From NCBI GenBank assembly GCA_014898415.1, contig RCTD01000028.1, forward strand, positions 558,001 through 622,000: a DNA stretch of 64,000 bases. Reading direction: 5' to 3'. The notes beneath the pieces are model-generated. The model worked only from the letters and a program-made list of their open reading frames with translations. It did no database searches and was not told the DNA's origin. Source of the DNA: Stromatinia cepivora. Lineage: Eukaryota > Ascomycota > Leotiomycetes > Helotiales > Sclerotiniaceae. Shown piece by piece: positions 31,705-43,571 of the stretch. The stretch's first letter is position 1. Each line of letters starts with the position of its first letter. The translations under genes and the position numbers were made by a program.

Positions 31705-34700
31705 GATATGCAACCAAAAATTTCTTCTGCACTTTTCCTCCACTTATTAGGTATTAAATTATGATTATAGGTAGTGTGATAAGAAGCATAGGTGAATAGG
31801 TGAATATGCTAGATATGCAACAAAACTTCACGAACCAAATAGTAGTTTTCTTACTTCCCTAAGGATAATTAGATAGAAGCGGATAAAGTATCTAGATATT
31901 CTGTTTAATCAGACATCGCCCGGTAGCGTATATATCCTCCTGCATGTGGATGTTGATATATGTAACAAATGGCGTGTGTCATTTCCTCTTTATTTCTATT
32001 TTGTTGAATGAATCAACCTAATGAGTAGGAATATAGGTAACGATATGCGGTATGGTACATAGTAAAAATGTATATTTCTCTTTCATTGGCATCTTTATAT
32101 ATAGCGGCAGGTTTCAGACTTTGACTACTATTATGTCAAGGTGAATGTTGACATATGCAATAGATATCTTCGTGCTACTCTGTAGGAGGACATCGATGAA
32201 GGGTATGGGTGAATCAATCATGTGCGATATGCAACAGGAAGTACACGATCTTTTCAATAAGTGTGTGTGTATCAAAAGAAGGGATAAGGTGAATATTAAG
32301 ATATGCAAAACATGGTGAAGCATTGGAAGAGGAATGAGGAAGGAGGATACCTAGGTATTCAAAAGTGTAATAAAATACGACGGACCCAAGATTGGGTGAA
32401 TAATATGCGATATGCAATAAGAAATACAGCTCTCCTTAATTAATATATGGATGTAACCAAAGGAATATAGTAATATGAGGTAAGAGATATAAGGTACAGG
32501 TATGATACCTACTCCATTTGTATGTATGTATTCTTGGAAATGAAATGAGAAATATACTCGAGTAAGTAGATCATATACGATATGCAACAAAAAGACATCT
32601 TACCCTTCAATGGGCATCCATGTATATCAATAAGTATGTAGGTGAATGGTAAGATATGCAACAAGAAATCTCATGACGGTACGAGTATATGAGAAAGGTA
32701 GAAGAGTAAGGTGAATGAATATTGAGATATGCAACATATCGAGTAAGCAAAGTAGTTAATGAATGGTTCCGATATAAAGCGTAAAGGAGAATATAAAAGA
32801 GAAGGTACACATATCATTATAATCAATCAAATTAAATCAATCAATCACTCACTCATTCAATCAATCAAACATTCCCAACATCCATTACCTACAGTAGTAT
32901 TCTTCACAACTTCACAACTAATATCAACAAATTCTCCATCTCTTTAACTATGGAAATCTGATGTTCAATGTAATGTTCGATGTTCAATGTTCAATGTTCG
33001 ATGTCCGATGAATATCTTCACGCCAAACAACCCCACATCATACCGTCCACATCGACCCACGCTCCAACTCGACCCACCATCATCATCCCATATACATCCA
33101 TCTCGATCTGCCAGTCCAGTCCAGTCCAGTCCAGTCCCAATATAACAAGTAAAAAAAAAGTAAAATCCCATCGACGATTTCAGATATGCAACAAAACGAA
33201 TCCCTTACATATTATCTACCTACCATCTAGAAACAACCCAACCTCACCAAAAACCAAAACAAAAAAACATGGGTTTCTACATTTCATTACTCAATTATTT
33301 ACTAATATAAGATCCAAAAAAAAAAAAAATCCAAAAAAAAAAGAATCTCAAGATTTCGATTCTCACCACGTTCGATCCTCGCTTCTTCAATTCTTGGCAT
33401 CTGTCTCCAAGGGATCTGACGAATGGCTGTTGGATCGAACCTGCATCAACTTTCAAGGTAGGTACCTCGTATTTATTGAATTTCATTCGCAATTTCATTG
33501 GAGATGAATAAATGATATCCATCCATAGGTAGGTAATTATCAATTGGTTGAGAAAACCTGTCAAGAAAAGTTGTGCAGTGTAGGTAAGGTTAATGTATCT
33601 ACCTACCTATTCCGTAATAGAAGCGAACAGAGAGATTGACGAATGGATGGATAGATCGAGATCGCCTTTTCTAGATATGCAACAAATGACTGATTCTTTG
33701 GAAATACTACGTAGTTGGTCATTATGAATCATATATATGATGGGGAAATGGATAGGGGGAGGGATATCTATGGGGTTAGGTATCTATGTACCTACATACA
33801 TATATCTATGAGGCTGTGTCAGCCTTGTATTATCTGCGCGCATCCATGTATACGTATCGAGGAATTTGGACGGTTCAAGTGGGTGATTGATGATGTGGGC
33901 ATTACAAAATACTGGATTGATATATAGGTAGGTAGACATGTAAGGTATGTATTAATTCCAGACATTGACAAGAAGTCATTATGATTCGAACCAAATCTAC
34001 CTGGTAAAAGGTTTCTCAAATCCCATTTCTGCAATATGGATATATGGCAAACAGTAAAAAGAAAAGTTCAATAGTCCTTGAGGTAGCCTAAAGTCGAAAA
34101 AACGTGTAGATTGATATACTATAACTACTAGGTAGTTAGCTTATATATGGACAACTAATTAAACGCACAACATGAATATTTACATCCTTCGTAAGATTGC
34201 CTTTCTAGACAGGAAGTACCTACAGAATACATTTGTGTACCATCTATGAAAGTATTACAGAATATCTGGAAACTTTCAAGAGATAGGGAGGAAAGGTAAA
34301 TGCTCACATTCATTCAAATTCAGTGGGGAGAAGGGTAGGATAAGAGCCAAGATATTCATCGATACAAAAGGCAAGATATAACAAAAAACATATATTGTAT
34401 GCATATCACTAATCCTTCTGCTAGCATGAGCGCATAGTGTGGATATGCAGGAAGTTGTCCCAAAATAAAATACCTTGCCATACTCAAGTGTGACGAACGA
34501 CGGAGGGGATAGCGAAGGACCTTCCCATCGCACTTACATTGCACTCCAAGAGGCCGGTCTGTGCTTGAGGCAAGCAACAAAACCACATGGTAGAGCCTCT
34601 TTCACCAGGTGACTTATTGCGTAGATATGTAACGAAAGTAGCGTAGTCCAACAAAGCTACCCAAAAGCCATTTGCTGGCATGGTGATAATTTGGAATACG

Positions 34701-34837
34701 GTAATAAGACACAGTACTCCGTAGACATTCCCATCTATACAAACCCCTTCAACAATGCGGTCTGTGCTCTAGATGTGCAACAAAACCGCATGGCGACCAT
34801 TTGGGTAGTATGTGATCCGTGCTTGAGATATGCAACC
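31705..34837 (+). repeat. Dispersed degenerate repeat containing GATATGCAACA
   Basis: At least fourteen same-strand occurrences of GATATGCAACA or one/two-base variants lie in a gene-free tract: starts near 31705, 31812, 32226, 32300, 32409, 32579, 32653, 32726, 33183, 33674, 34442, 34624, 34772 and 34827, with weaker forms near 31957 and 32152. Several are preceded by GGTGAAT at 5-15 bp, and those near 34560-34800 share a longer block (GGTCTGTGCT...CAACAAAACCGCATGG). Spacing varies from about 60 to 770 bp. It looks like a diverged minisatellite or an array of protein-binding sites. Confidence 0.7.
32960..33135. repeat. Short tandem repeats TTCAATG-like and CCAGT
   Basis: Positions 32960-33010 hold about six heptamer-like copies of TGTTCAA/TGTTCGA. 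Positions 33111-33135 hold five perfect CCAGT units. Both are non-coding. Confidence 0.85.
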
Positions 34838-35465
34838 ATGATCTTTAGTCTTACTCAGCTGTTAAAGGAAGGTTCATTGGGTGGAATTTGAGATACTCAG
34901 CAGAGCCTCATGGCAACGACTAGGGTGGAAGTGTTTTCACAAAACTGATTGTAGTGAGAAGGGAAATCTTTATGTAACCAACCCCCGAGGGACAAATGAT
35001 AGGCAGTGAACATAATCATAAGAAAAGGAGCGAACAACTTTCAGATGACCGGAAGAGATCCCCAGAGTGTGCTGTGACTTCCTGCTAATCTTAACGGCCG
35101 ATGGACGAAGAGAGAGACTAGAAACAAATCCGTCAATAAGGGGAAAGAAAAGGCTTAACGCAGGAGACATAATAACCAAATATTTAAAAGTGCTCGAATG
35201 AATATCTCAGTATAGAACAAAGTCAAAGGAGAATGGTGTCGATGTATGGGTGACATGATATGTCTAATGAAAACTTCAGACCGAGAGACTTATTGTCTAA
35301 CTGGTGCGAGTGATCAAATGCTCATAATTGAGCGAGAACCAATGCGTACAAAGATTAATGACAAGAGGCAAACTCTGTCAAAAGAAATGCCAAACATACT
35401 CAGATGGGGACAGGTGAACATACTTGGTATATATCTACACATCTTCGCAACCCATAAGTCATCCC

Positions 35466-37235
35466 TCAAAATTTCCTTTTCTTTTTAACTGGCGCTTTGC
35501 TTTTTGCTTCTAATTCCTTCTTCAACATCTCTCTCTTCTTATCAGCCCGTTCTTGCGAAGTTTCCCTCGGTGGCGGGGTTGTTTCTTTGGTTTTCTCTTC
35601 CTCCTCCATCGTCTTTTCTCTCGACCTTCCCCTATACTCTTCGCGAGAAGCATCTCCTTTCTGGCTAGTATCCCCAGCAGCAGCCTTCCTCCCACCAATA
35701 GTACCTAGCTTCTTCTTTGGCGTTGCCGAACTCTGAGACTCGATTTCAGGTGTTGGTGTATTCTCTCTTTTCTTTCCACCAATTTTGCCTAACATGCCTC
35801 TTTTGGGTCGCGGCTTTACAGCTTCAAGTTCAGCGTCTGGTTCTGGTTCCGGCTCTGGAGAATGTGAAGCAGCTTTCTTTCCGCCTATTTTTCCAAGCTT
35901 GCCTTTCGTTTTAACTGGCGATTCCTTGGGAGTCTGCTGTCGTTTTGATGGTGGGGAAGATGGGGTATCATCGTCCATGGCGTCATTACCATTATCGTCG
36001 TTGTAAATCACTCTTTTAGGTCGTGAACTCGCTGATATAGGTTCATTATCTTCGGTCGTATCATCTTCGGTTTGACCTGGGGGAGTTGGTGTTGAAGCTT
36101 TCCGTTTTGCACCCAACCTGTTGACTGGGGGTTTCACTTTTGGTGGACTGGAATTTGGGGTTGGAGTTCGATTAGGACTTGGCGCGTGGGCTTGTGAGAT
36201 GGGAAGACTATTTGGGATTCTCGAACGTTGAGATGGGGCATCGAGGTCGTCGTCATCGTCATCATCTGTAGAATCATCCATTGAAATATCAGGCTTAGCC
36301 TTAGATTTCGAGAGGTGAGGTAGTGTTGATTGTACCTGAAAGTCGTCCTCGGGTGGTACATATTCTTGTTCAATACTCCTTCCTGGTAAATTCATTTGAT
36401 CCGTCGTAATATTGTTCCCTGATGTACCTACAATCTTGCCCTGCAAATGGTCCCACCAATTGAAATCCTGAACGTCTGTATCAAGACCATTTATCATAGA
36501 GATACCCGGAGCTATATCATTGCCGCTAAACACCTTATTCAATAACTCCCACCTATCTTCCGTTTTATAAGATCCCAACTCCCTCTTCCAAGCTTCTGCA
36601 TCGAAAATCCTCAATCCTTTGATCTTTTCGCTCGCCTTCTTCCTGTCAACCTTCCTCCCCGGTCTTCCCGCAGCTTGATGGAAAATTGTGCCCAGGTCTG
36701 TTCCCTGACTTTCCAATGTATCGACCAATTTTTGAATGATCGCATCTTTCTCCCCAAGCAGCTCCACTAGCTCTTCGACCTCTTTCCTCTTTTCTTGTAG
36801 CGCAATTAAACTCGGAAGAACCAATCTGTCAACTGTTTCTTTCGGCCCTTCTAGTGCTAGTTCGTACCGCCATTCTAAGTCCTTCAATCCACCAGGTAGT
36901 GGAATATTTACATGGAGAAGTAAGTTCGGTGAGAGATCATCGGCAATGCCCGCCTCAACTTGCAAAGATAGGCTTGCATCTTTTCCTCCCGCAAGCCCTA
37001 GCTTTATCTTATCAAGGAATATCGACAACTGGTCTTCGTCCTCACTAGGATCAATACTTGTATTCTCTTCTTTGCTTCGCTCGATTATGGCATCGCGATC
37101 TGTCCTCTCGACCCATATATTCGATAAATCAGTCAGTCTCACTAGGTATGAATCATAGTTGAATTCGGATGAAATTAAGAAGGGTGGTAACTGTGCGCCA
37201 GCAGAGCTTGAAAGTTGGAGAGGTTTCCAGGCCAT
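35466..37235 (-). CDS. NEJ1: XLF/Nej1-like non-homologous end-joining factor
   Basis: A single minus-strand frame of 589 aa. The N-terminal 150 residues follow the XLF/Nej1 head domain (MAWKPL start, FLISSEFNYDSYLVRLTDLSNIWVE, LLLHVNIPLPGGLKDLEWRYEL). A coiled-coil stalk comes next (LVLPSLIALQEKRKEVEELVELLGEKDAIIQKL). The rest is a long disordered tail of Ser/Pro/acidic segments with repeated KLGKIGGKKAA / MLGKIGGKKRE / KLGTIGGRKAA blocks, ending in a very basic KKKRKF. Yeast Nej1 and human XLF stimulate DNA ligase IV in double-strand-break repair, and the basic tail is where they contact partners and the nucleus imports them. The three GKIGGKK-type repeats are unusual and may be DNA- or Ku-binding. 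Confidence 0.87.
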   Translation of the reverse strand: MAWKPLQLSSSAGAQLPPFLISSEFNYDSYLVRLTDLSNIWVERTDRDAIIERSKEENTSIDPSEDEDQLSIFLDKIKLGLAGGKDASLSLQVEAGIADDLSPNLLLHVNIPLPGGLKDLEWRYELALEGPKETVDRLVLPSLIALQEKRKEVEELVELLGEKDAIIQKLVDTLESQGTDLGTIFHQAAGRPGRKVDRKKASEKIKGLRIFDAEAWKRELGSYKTEDRWELLNKVFSGNDIAPGISMINGLDTDVQDFNWWDHLQGKIVGTSGNNITTDQMNLPGRSIEQEYVPPEDDFQVQSTLPHLSKSKAKPDISMDDSTDDDDDDDLDAPSQRSRIPNSLPISQAHAPSPNRTPTPNSSPPKVKPPVNRLGAKRKASTPTPPGQTEDDTTEDNEPISASSRPKRVIYNDDNGNDAMDDDTPSSPPSKRQQTPKESPVKTKGKLGKIGGKKAASHSPEPEPEPDAELEAVKPRPKRGMLGKIGGKKRENTPTPEIESQSSATPKKKLGTIGGRKAAAGDTSQKGDASREEYRGRSREKTMEEEEKTKETTPPPRETSQERADKKREMLKKELEAKSKAPVKKKRKF

Positions 37236-39004
37236 TATTGTGATGGTATGTTTGGGTTATCGTGAAGCTGCGTATCAGCGCTTCAAATGACGCGACACGG
37301 TCGCAATAGAGAAGGATATCCAATGCTACGGCAGCTGAGAAATAATACATAAACACATATCATAACAAAATGCATTCAGTATTCGATAATATTTCAAAAT
37401 ACTTCTAACACGGGGTTTTGGCACATTTCATCTTGAAGGAACGTGTGATGTGACGTGAATGTGATGAAAGTTGCAGAAATCGAATTTATTCCCAGTCGAT
37501 GGAACTTTTTCAATTTGGCGCTAAATTGATGAAGGTGGTTGATTCTGAAGGAATGATATTTTCAGATGTGCAACAAATTTACTTGGAAGGGAATTTGACA
37601 CGTGCTTCTTCACCGCTTCATGGCAGAATAATACTCCACAATTGAAGGGTATCTTCTGTTCTTCAATTATTCAATGTTCGAATTCATCCTAGGGATATGA
37701 GTTTTATACATCGATCCGTGGGAAGCTAAGGACAGAAAAATCTGCCATGTTACGAAATCGATTGGTTGAGGTGTATAAAAAGATATTGTGTGAGCTGTGA
37801 CTGCAGAGTTAGAGACGAAAAGTTTCCTTCGTCACATATCTGTTACTGGGGCGTTAAATTTGCATAGCATGCTTGGAAGGAGTCTTCAGGCAAAATGTGT
37901 TGTACTGCAGCTTTTTGCAACTTCTTTGCTTTCTATGATCCGGGTTGGCTGCATTCCCCCTTTGCGTTTAAAATAACCAGGCATACCAACACACGGTGCA
38001 CGCTGCGAACACTTATACTTCAAGTGTGAGATTAGTTGTAACATCGTTTCATGACCCAGAGAACTGTGTATCAAATAGTGCTTAAGACGGAAGCAAGATC
38101 TCGGTGTGTAGTTTGTATGTTAACATGGGAGAAAGAGTTTTCCTTTGACGTTTACCGTGAAATAAGTAAGCTTCATCCAAAGTTTACGGTGCTGGTGCGT
38201 TGTATTGGGACGAGCTATCAAATTATCAAATAGATCAGCTTCGAAAATTACGGAGGCATATCTCTGCAATATATTATGTCACTGTAACCATCAAATTTTA
38301 TAGTATTGATAATTACTTCTTGGCCATCTATACAAGCATAGACATATCATACAATCAAGCCATCAACTTCCTACCAAATTCCAACTATATGGACTTTTTC
38401 TTACTCCGCAGTATTATCCATCATCAGCTGATTCACCAAATGATCCAACCCCAGATCAAGCCACCGTACCCACAACCTGTAGAACTCATTATCATCCAAA
38501 GAGTCGTGCCTATTACCACATACATGTGCAGGACATCAATAACGATAATAGATGGTTAGAGAACAACGAACCTTGAGTTTTAAAGATGCTAACTATTCTG
38601 CATCGTTACAGTCGATAGGCTGGATAAATCACTTCCCCAGATCCCACAAAAAACGTAGAAACGTCCAAAATCCCCACACCGCATTTTAGTTCGTTTTGAG
38701 TAAGCGGGGAAGATGAGACTAGCAGTCTAAAGCGTAGGTCACCGCTGGTCCTGGCCTTTATACCCTTAGCTCCCACAGCCTATTCTTTCCATTCATCGCA
38801 CAATAATATTATTCTGGTTTGATCAATTGATTATCACAGTAATAAGATTAAACCGAGATACTTTCAAAACTACTAATCTCAAACAATAAGTCGAGCCCAT
38901 CTGCCTCACAGCCCTCAGATTCTCCCGACGACGTAACGACAGCCAAAAAAATTCCTCGACACATTGAAAACAACATCGACCTCGAGTCACCGACTGACGT
39001 CAAA
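37236..39004. other. Intergenic, divergent promoters of XLF and hydrolase genes
   Basis: 1.8 kb without a supported gene; short frames here lack any domain. One further GATGTGCAACA copy lies at 37565-37575. A perfect palindromic CRE/ATF-type word, TGACGTCA, lies at 38995-39002, two bases before the hydrolase ATG. Confidence 0.55.
38995..39002. promoter_or_regulatory. TGACGTCA CRE-like palindrome
   Basis: Perfect 8-bp palindrome recognised by ATF/CREB-type bZIP factors, placed just upstream of the start codon at 39005 and hence probably inside the transcribed leader. The site is seen; binding is inferred and could be chance. Confidence 0.3.
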
Positions 39005-39949
39005 ATGGCTTCCATCATGGATCCTCGTCCTTCGAGGAAGATGGACGTGAACTATCCAGCGTATCCAGAAGCAATGATTATTGATCCCATCCTTCCCCAC
39101 AAACAAACTTTTATTATCCTACATGGCCGTGGATCATTCGCAGAGAAATTTGCTCCGCCTCTTTTGGAAATGCAAACCGATACTCAAGAGACAATTCAGA
39201 CAGCTTTTCCTCACGCGAGAATCATTTTCCCTACCGCATCACGGAATCGAGCCACGATATACAAGAAATCCCTTACACATCAGTGGTTCAATAGTTGGCA
39301 TTTAGAGGATTACAAAAAAAGACAGGATATGATGCGTCCAGGTCTTCATCAGAGCTGTAATTACATACATTTCTTGTTAAAGAGAGAGATTGAGATTGTC
39401 GGTGCTGAGAATGTAGTACTGTGGGGATTGAGTCAAGGATGTGCTACTTCTTTGTCATCACTTTTGGTATGGGATGGTGACCCATTTTCTTCTGTTGTGG
39501 GGATGTGTGGTTGGCTACCTTTTGGGAATATAGTTGAAGAGCTGGGCGCAAAACCGAGCGATCAATTTGCTACAATCCAAGGCCAAGATGAAGAAGACGA
39601 TCCCTTTGCACGATCTGATGACGAGGATGACCCTTTCGCACGTTCCGACGAGAAAGGGGCTAGCGATGAGTCGGCTCGGCAATCGGATGCTCTTAGCTTT
39701 TTCAGAGAGGAGATTGACATGGATCATAAGAAGGGGACGGTTTTCCAACATATTCCCGTGTTTTTAGGTAACGGCAGAGAGGATCCAAAAGTATCCATTG
39801 AAATGGGAAGGGAGGCCAAGAGATGTTTGGATCTGCTTGGAGCGGATGTGGAGCTGAAGGAATACGAGGGGCTGGGGCATTGGTACTCCGAACATATGCT
39901 TTCCGACATTTTTCAATTCCTCAAAGAGAAGCTAAACATTGAGGAATAG
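39005..39949 (+). CDS. Phospholipase/carboxylesterase-family alpha/beta hydrolase
   Basis: Intronless, 314 aa. The oxyanion region is in FIILHGRG. The nucleophile elbow is GLSQG (in VVLWGLSQGCATS). A likely catalytic histidine sits in GLGHWY near the C-terminus, and NGREDPKVS follows the expected acid region. This is the acyl-protein thioesterase/lysophospholipase-like family seen in many fungal copies. An insertion with a duplicated acidic block (DDPFARSDDEDDPFARSDE) sits between the nucleophile and the acid. No signal peptide, so probably cytosolic. Substrate unknown. Degenerate pieces of paralogues lie directly downstream. Confidence 0.82.
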   Translation: MASIMDPRPSRKMDVNYPAYPEAMIIDPILPHKQTFIILHGRGSFAEKFAPPLLEMQTDTQETIQTAFPHARIIFPTASRNRATIYKKSLTHQWFNSWHLEDYKKRQDMMRPGLHQSCNYIHFLLKREIEIVGAENVVLWGLSQGCATSLSSLLVWDGDPFSSVVGMCGWLPFGNIVEELGAKPSDQFATIQGQDEEDDPFARSDDEDDPFARSDEKGASDESARQSDALSFFREEIDMDHKKGTVFQHIPVFLGNGREDPKVSIEMGREAKRCLDLLGADVELKEYEGLGHWYSEHMLSDIFQFLKEKLNIEE

Positions 39950-40124
39950 TCCCGTGATTACGAAAATGGTGGCCGATGTTATTCCTGATTCTGCCAAACT
40001 CACTAAACGTTTATACCTCACGAATTACGGAGGTTTCTATAGTAAACATTCTTCTCATTATTCACTAAATTTAACGTGTCTTTTAATCATTTATAGTCCC
40101 AATGAAAAGGAGACTTCTGGGATA

Positions 40125-40330
40125 CTATCCCGGGCTGGAACATTGGTACATCAGCAGAATGCTATCCGGCGTCTGAAAATTTCTATAGGGGTTGAATATT
40201 GAGAATCAATCAAATGCCAAAATAAAAATGATTTTTGATAGTCTGCAAGTTGAATGGATGAGCCAAGGATGTGCCACCGCGATATCTTTGTTGCCACCAA
40301 AGCTGCAGCCTTTTGCGAAGGCTTTGGCTC
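40125..40330 (+). pseudogene. Decayed fragments of an esterase paralogue
   Basis: About 180-380 bp after the intact hydrolase, two fragments resemble it. Around 40125-40190 the frame reads GLEHWYISRMLSG and then hits a stop, aligning with GLGHWYSEHMLSD of the intact gene (its catalytic-His end). Around 40251-40290 the frame reads WMSQGCATAIS, aligning with GLSQGCATSLS (its nucleophile elbow), with a one-base slip before it. The C-terminal piece lies before the nucleophile piece, so at least two decayed copies or a rearrangement are implied. No intact frame exists. Confidence 0.5.
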
Positions 40331-41862
40331 ACGGGTCCTTGAGATAGGATTTCGGATCAGAATATATTTTCCAGCCCGAGAGAGCTTTTGAATGTTCACT
40401 ATCATCCTGTACAATAAAACAATGGTATGGGTCACCTCTCTTCCTAAAGGGGAGATGATCATGGGTGAGGAGGCGCGGGCGGAGAGGATAGTGCGAAGTG
40501 GTGGGCGAAAGGCTCCTTGATCTAACCTACTGGAGAATTAGAAAATGCACTTGCCAGTTCGAGTTCCTTTCTTCGGTGGCTAAAATAACCTTAGTCGTCG
40601 GCCGGGATGAATCTCGATTGTCTTATGTATCCTCGAGAGACCAACATGGAGACAAATTTCAAGCACGAAACAGAAATCTATCGCTTTTTATTGCCGCAGG
40701 ACTTTGTCATGAGGTTTTCCCCTCAACTAAGAGAGGTAGCCGTCTATGCGGAGGCAGATAAAATGGTATTCTCTACTTGTCTACTTGAAGCGGAGGACCT
40801 CTAGGGAGGTTCAATAGTTGAAGTTTGGACAATAACGGGAATGTGTGTCTTAGGAGCGAGAGTTTATTTGAGAGAGATGGAGCCTCTATTGCTGTTTACG
40901 GGCAAAAGGTTCAGAGGCTGTGGTGCCGAAGCTAATGAGGCAGGTACACTTGTGAGGCGATCATATATTTCTCAGTGTAGAGCCGTTTTTTGAGGAGGTG
41001 GAAACCGACAAGGTTAGAAAGCTTGTTGCTGGCCATCTCCACTCGAAAGATGAATTCTGTTTACCAAATATCCAAGTCGCCCAGCGGCACCTTCTTGGGC
41101 TTCGAAACAGTAGCTTGGGTCCTCTCCGCAAACGACAGCAAAAATAAATTGGACACCGCATCGGAACCCCCTCTCCATCGTGCCGGAGCTCTGACGCGTT
41201 CATTCGTAAATGCACCGCAATGCCCCCAGGAAACAAACTCTACCTTTTCAATTCGGATATGACACCAGTTACAAAACTCTGGAAGAATTGACAAGACAAT
41301 GTAAGAATATGAGCATTGACAACAACTTTCTTGAACTGTATGAAAATGGTTAGACGGGATTGAATGATTTCCTGAATTGCTGACAATAATATATCAAATT
41401 ATATGAAACATTTATTGTACTCCGTATTTGTCGATCTAATAGCTGGCTATTCTTGTACAACGCAAGGTCCCATATGGATCTGAACAGCTTGATTGAGTTA
41501 TCGATATTCGTGCCACGTTCTTCTAGAACATTTCACCATGCTTAAGTGCTTAAGTCCACCCCGTCACTCCCGTCCCTTGGCCTATCAGCTGGGGCCAATC
41601 GATTAGCTTAGTGACTTTTATCACCACGTGATCTTCCACGGCGAATTCCAGAAGAATTATGTCTCGATCCGTCGTTGAAGGCATTTAAAAGCTGGATGCA
41701 TAAAGATATTACAATCTATTTCTCTCAAAACAACTTTTATTTATGAATTTCTCCTTAATATTGGATTCATTGACTCAATCATAAGTTTGTACAATATTGC
41801 AATCCTGATACTCTATTGATAGCCTTCTTTGTTTATCGTTCTTGAGGGGATTCACCTTAAGT
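40331..41862. other. Intergenic, no intact gene
   Basis: Several overlapping short frames of 65-103 codons but none coherent. Further decayed esterase sequence may be present between 40600 and 41250, but I could not align it with confidence. The right 250 bp is the promoter and leader of the LETM1 gene. Confidence 0.45.
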
Positions 41863-43571
41863 ATGAGCGCTTCATCGAGAATCGTCCGCAGTGCGGCGCA
41901 AACATCTTTCATAGGAGGTTCGTTACATTCATTCTAGCCTGGCAATTTGAAATCTATCTGTACTAAAAAACCCCTTTAGCCCGTGCTCTTCAACGATCTT
42001 CGCTCAGTCCTACGGCAGCATATTTACGTCGCAATGCTCGAACTCTCCCATCACAAATGCCAGCGCTGGCCATTTTAATCCCGCGAAGAGGTGTGGCGAC
42101 AGATACCCATACATCGGGAGGAACAAATGGTGCACCACCACCTGGTTTCAATGCCGAACAAGCCAGGAAACCAATTAAGGAGACCCCGGTCAGCTCTAAT
42201 GCGACATCAAAAGCTGCTGCCAAACAAGTCGTCAAACATGAAATAGACCCTATCCCGAGCAATGAGGCTACTGGAGTAGCGAAAACCGATGCTTCTGAAG
42301 GCTTGACGCTTTCAGAATTGGCTGGTTCAACTGGAAAGTCCGTGGAGAAGCCGGACGGCGAGAAAGCAGAGAAGAAGCTGACACTGGCACAAAAGATCAA
42401 GAAAGAGGCTGCACATTACTGGGATGGTACGAAGTTGCTTGGAACCGAAATCAAGATCAGTTCACGTTTGGCTTTGAAGATGGCTGCAGGATATGAGCTT
42501 AGTCGCAGAGAGCACAGGCAACTACGAAGAACAGTCCAGGATATGGCTCGACTAGTACCATTCTCGGTATTTGTTCTTGTGCCATTCGCGGAACTTCTCC
42601 TTCCTATCGCTCTCAAACTGTTCCCCAACATGCTCCCAAGCACATACGAGGCACAGAAATCAAAAGATGCCAAAGTATCTTCACTTCGAGCAACTCGAAA
42701 GGATGTCAGCAACTTTTTGCGAAGCACTATGAAAGAGACCGGACTACCATTAAGCCCAGCAAATGCTCAAAAGGAGGAGTTCGCACAATTTTTCCGCAAA
42801 GTTCGAGCCACCGGTGAAACTCCTGGTGCTTCAGAAGTCATCAAGGTTTGCCAAATATTCAAGGACGATTTAACTTTAGACAATTTGTCTCGCCCCCAAC
42901 TCGTTGGTATGTGCAGATACATGAATCTCAACACATTTGGTACCGATACTATGCTCCGTTACCAGATTCGTCATCGTATGAGACAAATCAAGAGAGATGA
43001 TAGAGCTATTAGTTTTGAGGGTGTGGAAAGTCTGTCTGTCCCGGAACTTCAAGTTGCTTGTCTCAACCGTGGTATCAGGACTCATGGAGTGTCTCCTGGC
43101 CGGCTTCGCGATGACCTTCAATCTTGGTTAGAATTGAGACTCAAGCATGGAGTTCCCTCCACGTTATTGGTGTTGAGCAATGCATTCATGTATGCTCAGG
43201 GCAAGGAGGCCGAATTTTCAACCCAAATTGACGCACTTACTGGTGTCCTGTCATCCATTCCAGAGGAGTTATTCCACGAGATTGAGCTTGAAGTTCACAA
43301 TGCTGAGGGTGCTGCCACCAACAAACAACGTCTTGAGGTTTTGAAGGAGCAACAAGAGCTCATTGAGGAAGAAAACGAGCAAAACGAGGAAAACACCGAG
43401 GAAGGCAGAGCCACTCCTCAAGATAATGAAGATATTGATGAAAAGGAAGAAAGACGAATGGAAGCCAAAGATGGAGCAGAGCAGGAGCAAGTGAATGAGC
43501 CAATTGCCGCTGAGAAAGAGGGTGAACTACTAAAGCAGGAAGAAAATAAGGCAAGAAATGCAAAGCCATGA
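41863..43571 (+). CDS. MDM38: Mitochondrial inner-membrane LETM1/Mdm38 protein
   Basis: Two exons, 41863-41917 and 41980-43571, joined by a 62-bp intron; about 548 aa. The first exon and the start of the second form a Ser/Arg/Ala-rich mitochondrial presequence (MSASSRIVRSAAQTS, then ALQRSSLSPTAAYLRRNARTL). Residues about 135-400 are the LETM1 domain: AHYWDGTKLLGTEIKISSRL, then a TM helix in LVPFSVFVLVPFAELLLPIAL, and LKLFPNMLPSTYE. The ribosome-binding-like half includes LVGMCRYMNLNTFGTD and LQSWLELRLKHGVPSTLLVLS. The C-terminus is an acidic coiled coil. LETM1/Mdm38 supports K+/H+ exchange across the inner membrane and insertion of mitochondrially made proteins. Confidence 0.93.

Larger units (their letters stand above)
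31248..35465. other. Gene-free 4.2-kb tract
   Basis: No open frame above about 175 codons and none with recognisable protein features. Contents are the GATATGCAACA repeat family, a TTCAATG/TTCGATG minisatellite (32960-33010), a (CCAGT)5 array (33111-33135) and several poly-A stretches near 33150-33345. The right end is the 3' flank of the minus-strand XLF gene. Confidence 0.6.

Noticed and set aside
31248..35465. Gene desert as a possible centromere or subtelomere
   Set aside because: Composition is not uniformly AT-rich, there is no telomere-type TTAGGG array and housekeeping genes lie on both sides. Better described as a repeat-bearing intergenic tract.
39950..40804. Several 65-103 codon frames as small genes
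   Set aside because: Overlapping frames on both strands without domains; the region is better explained by decayed esterase copies.
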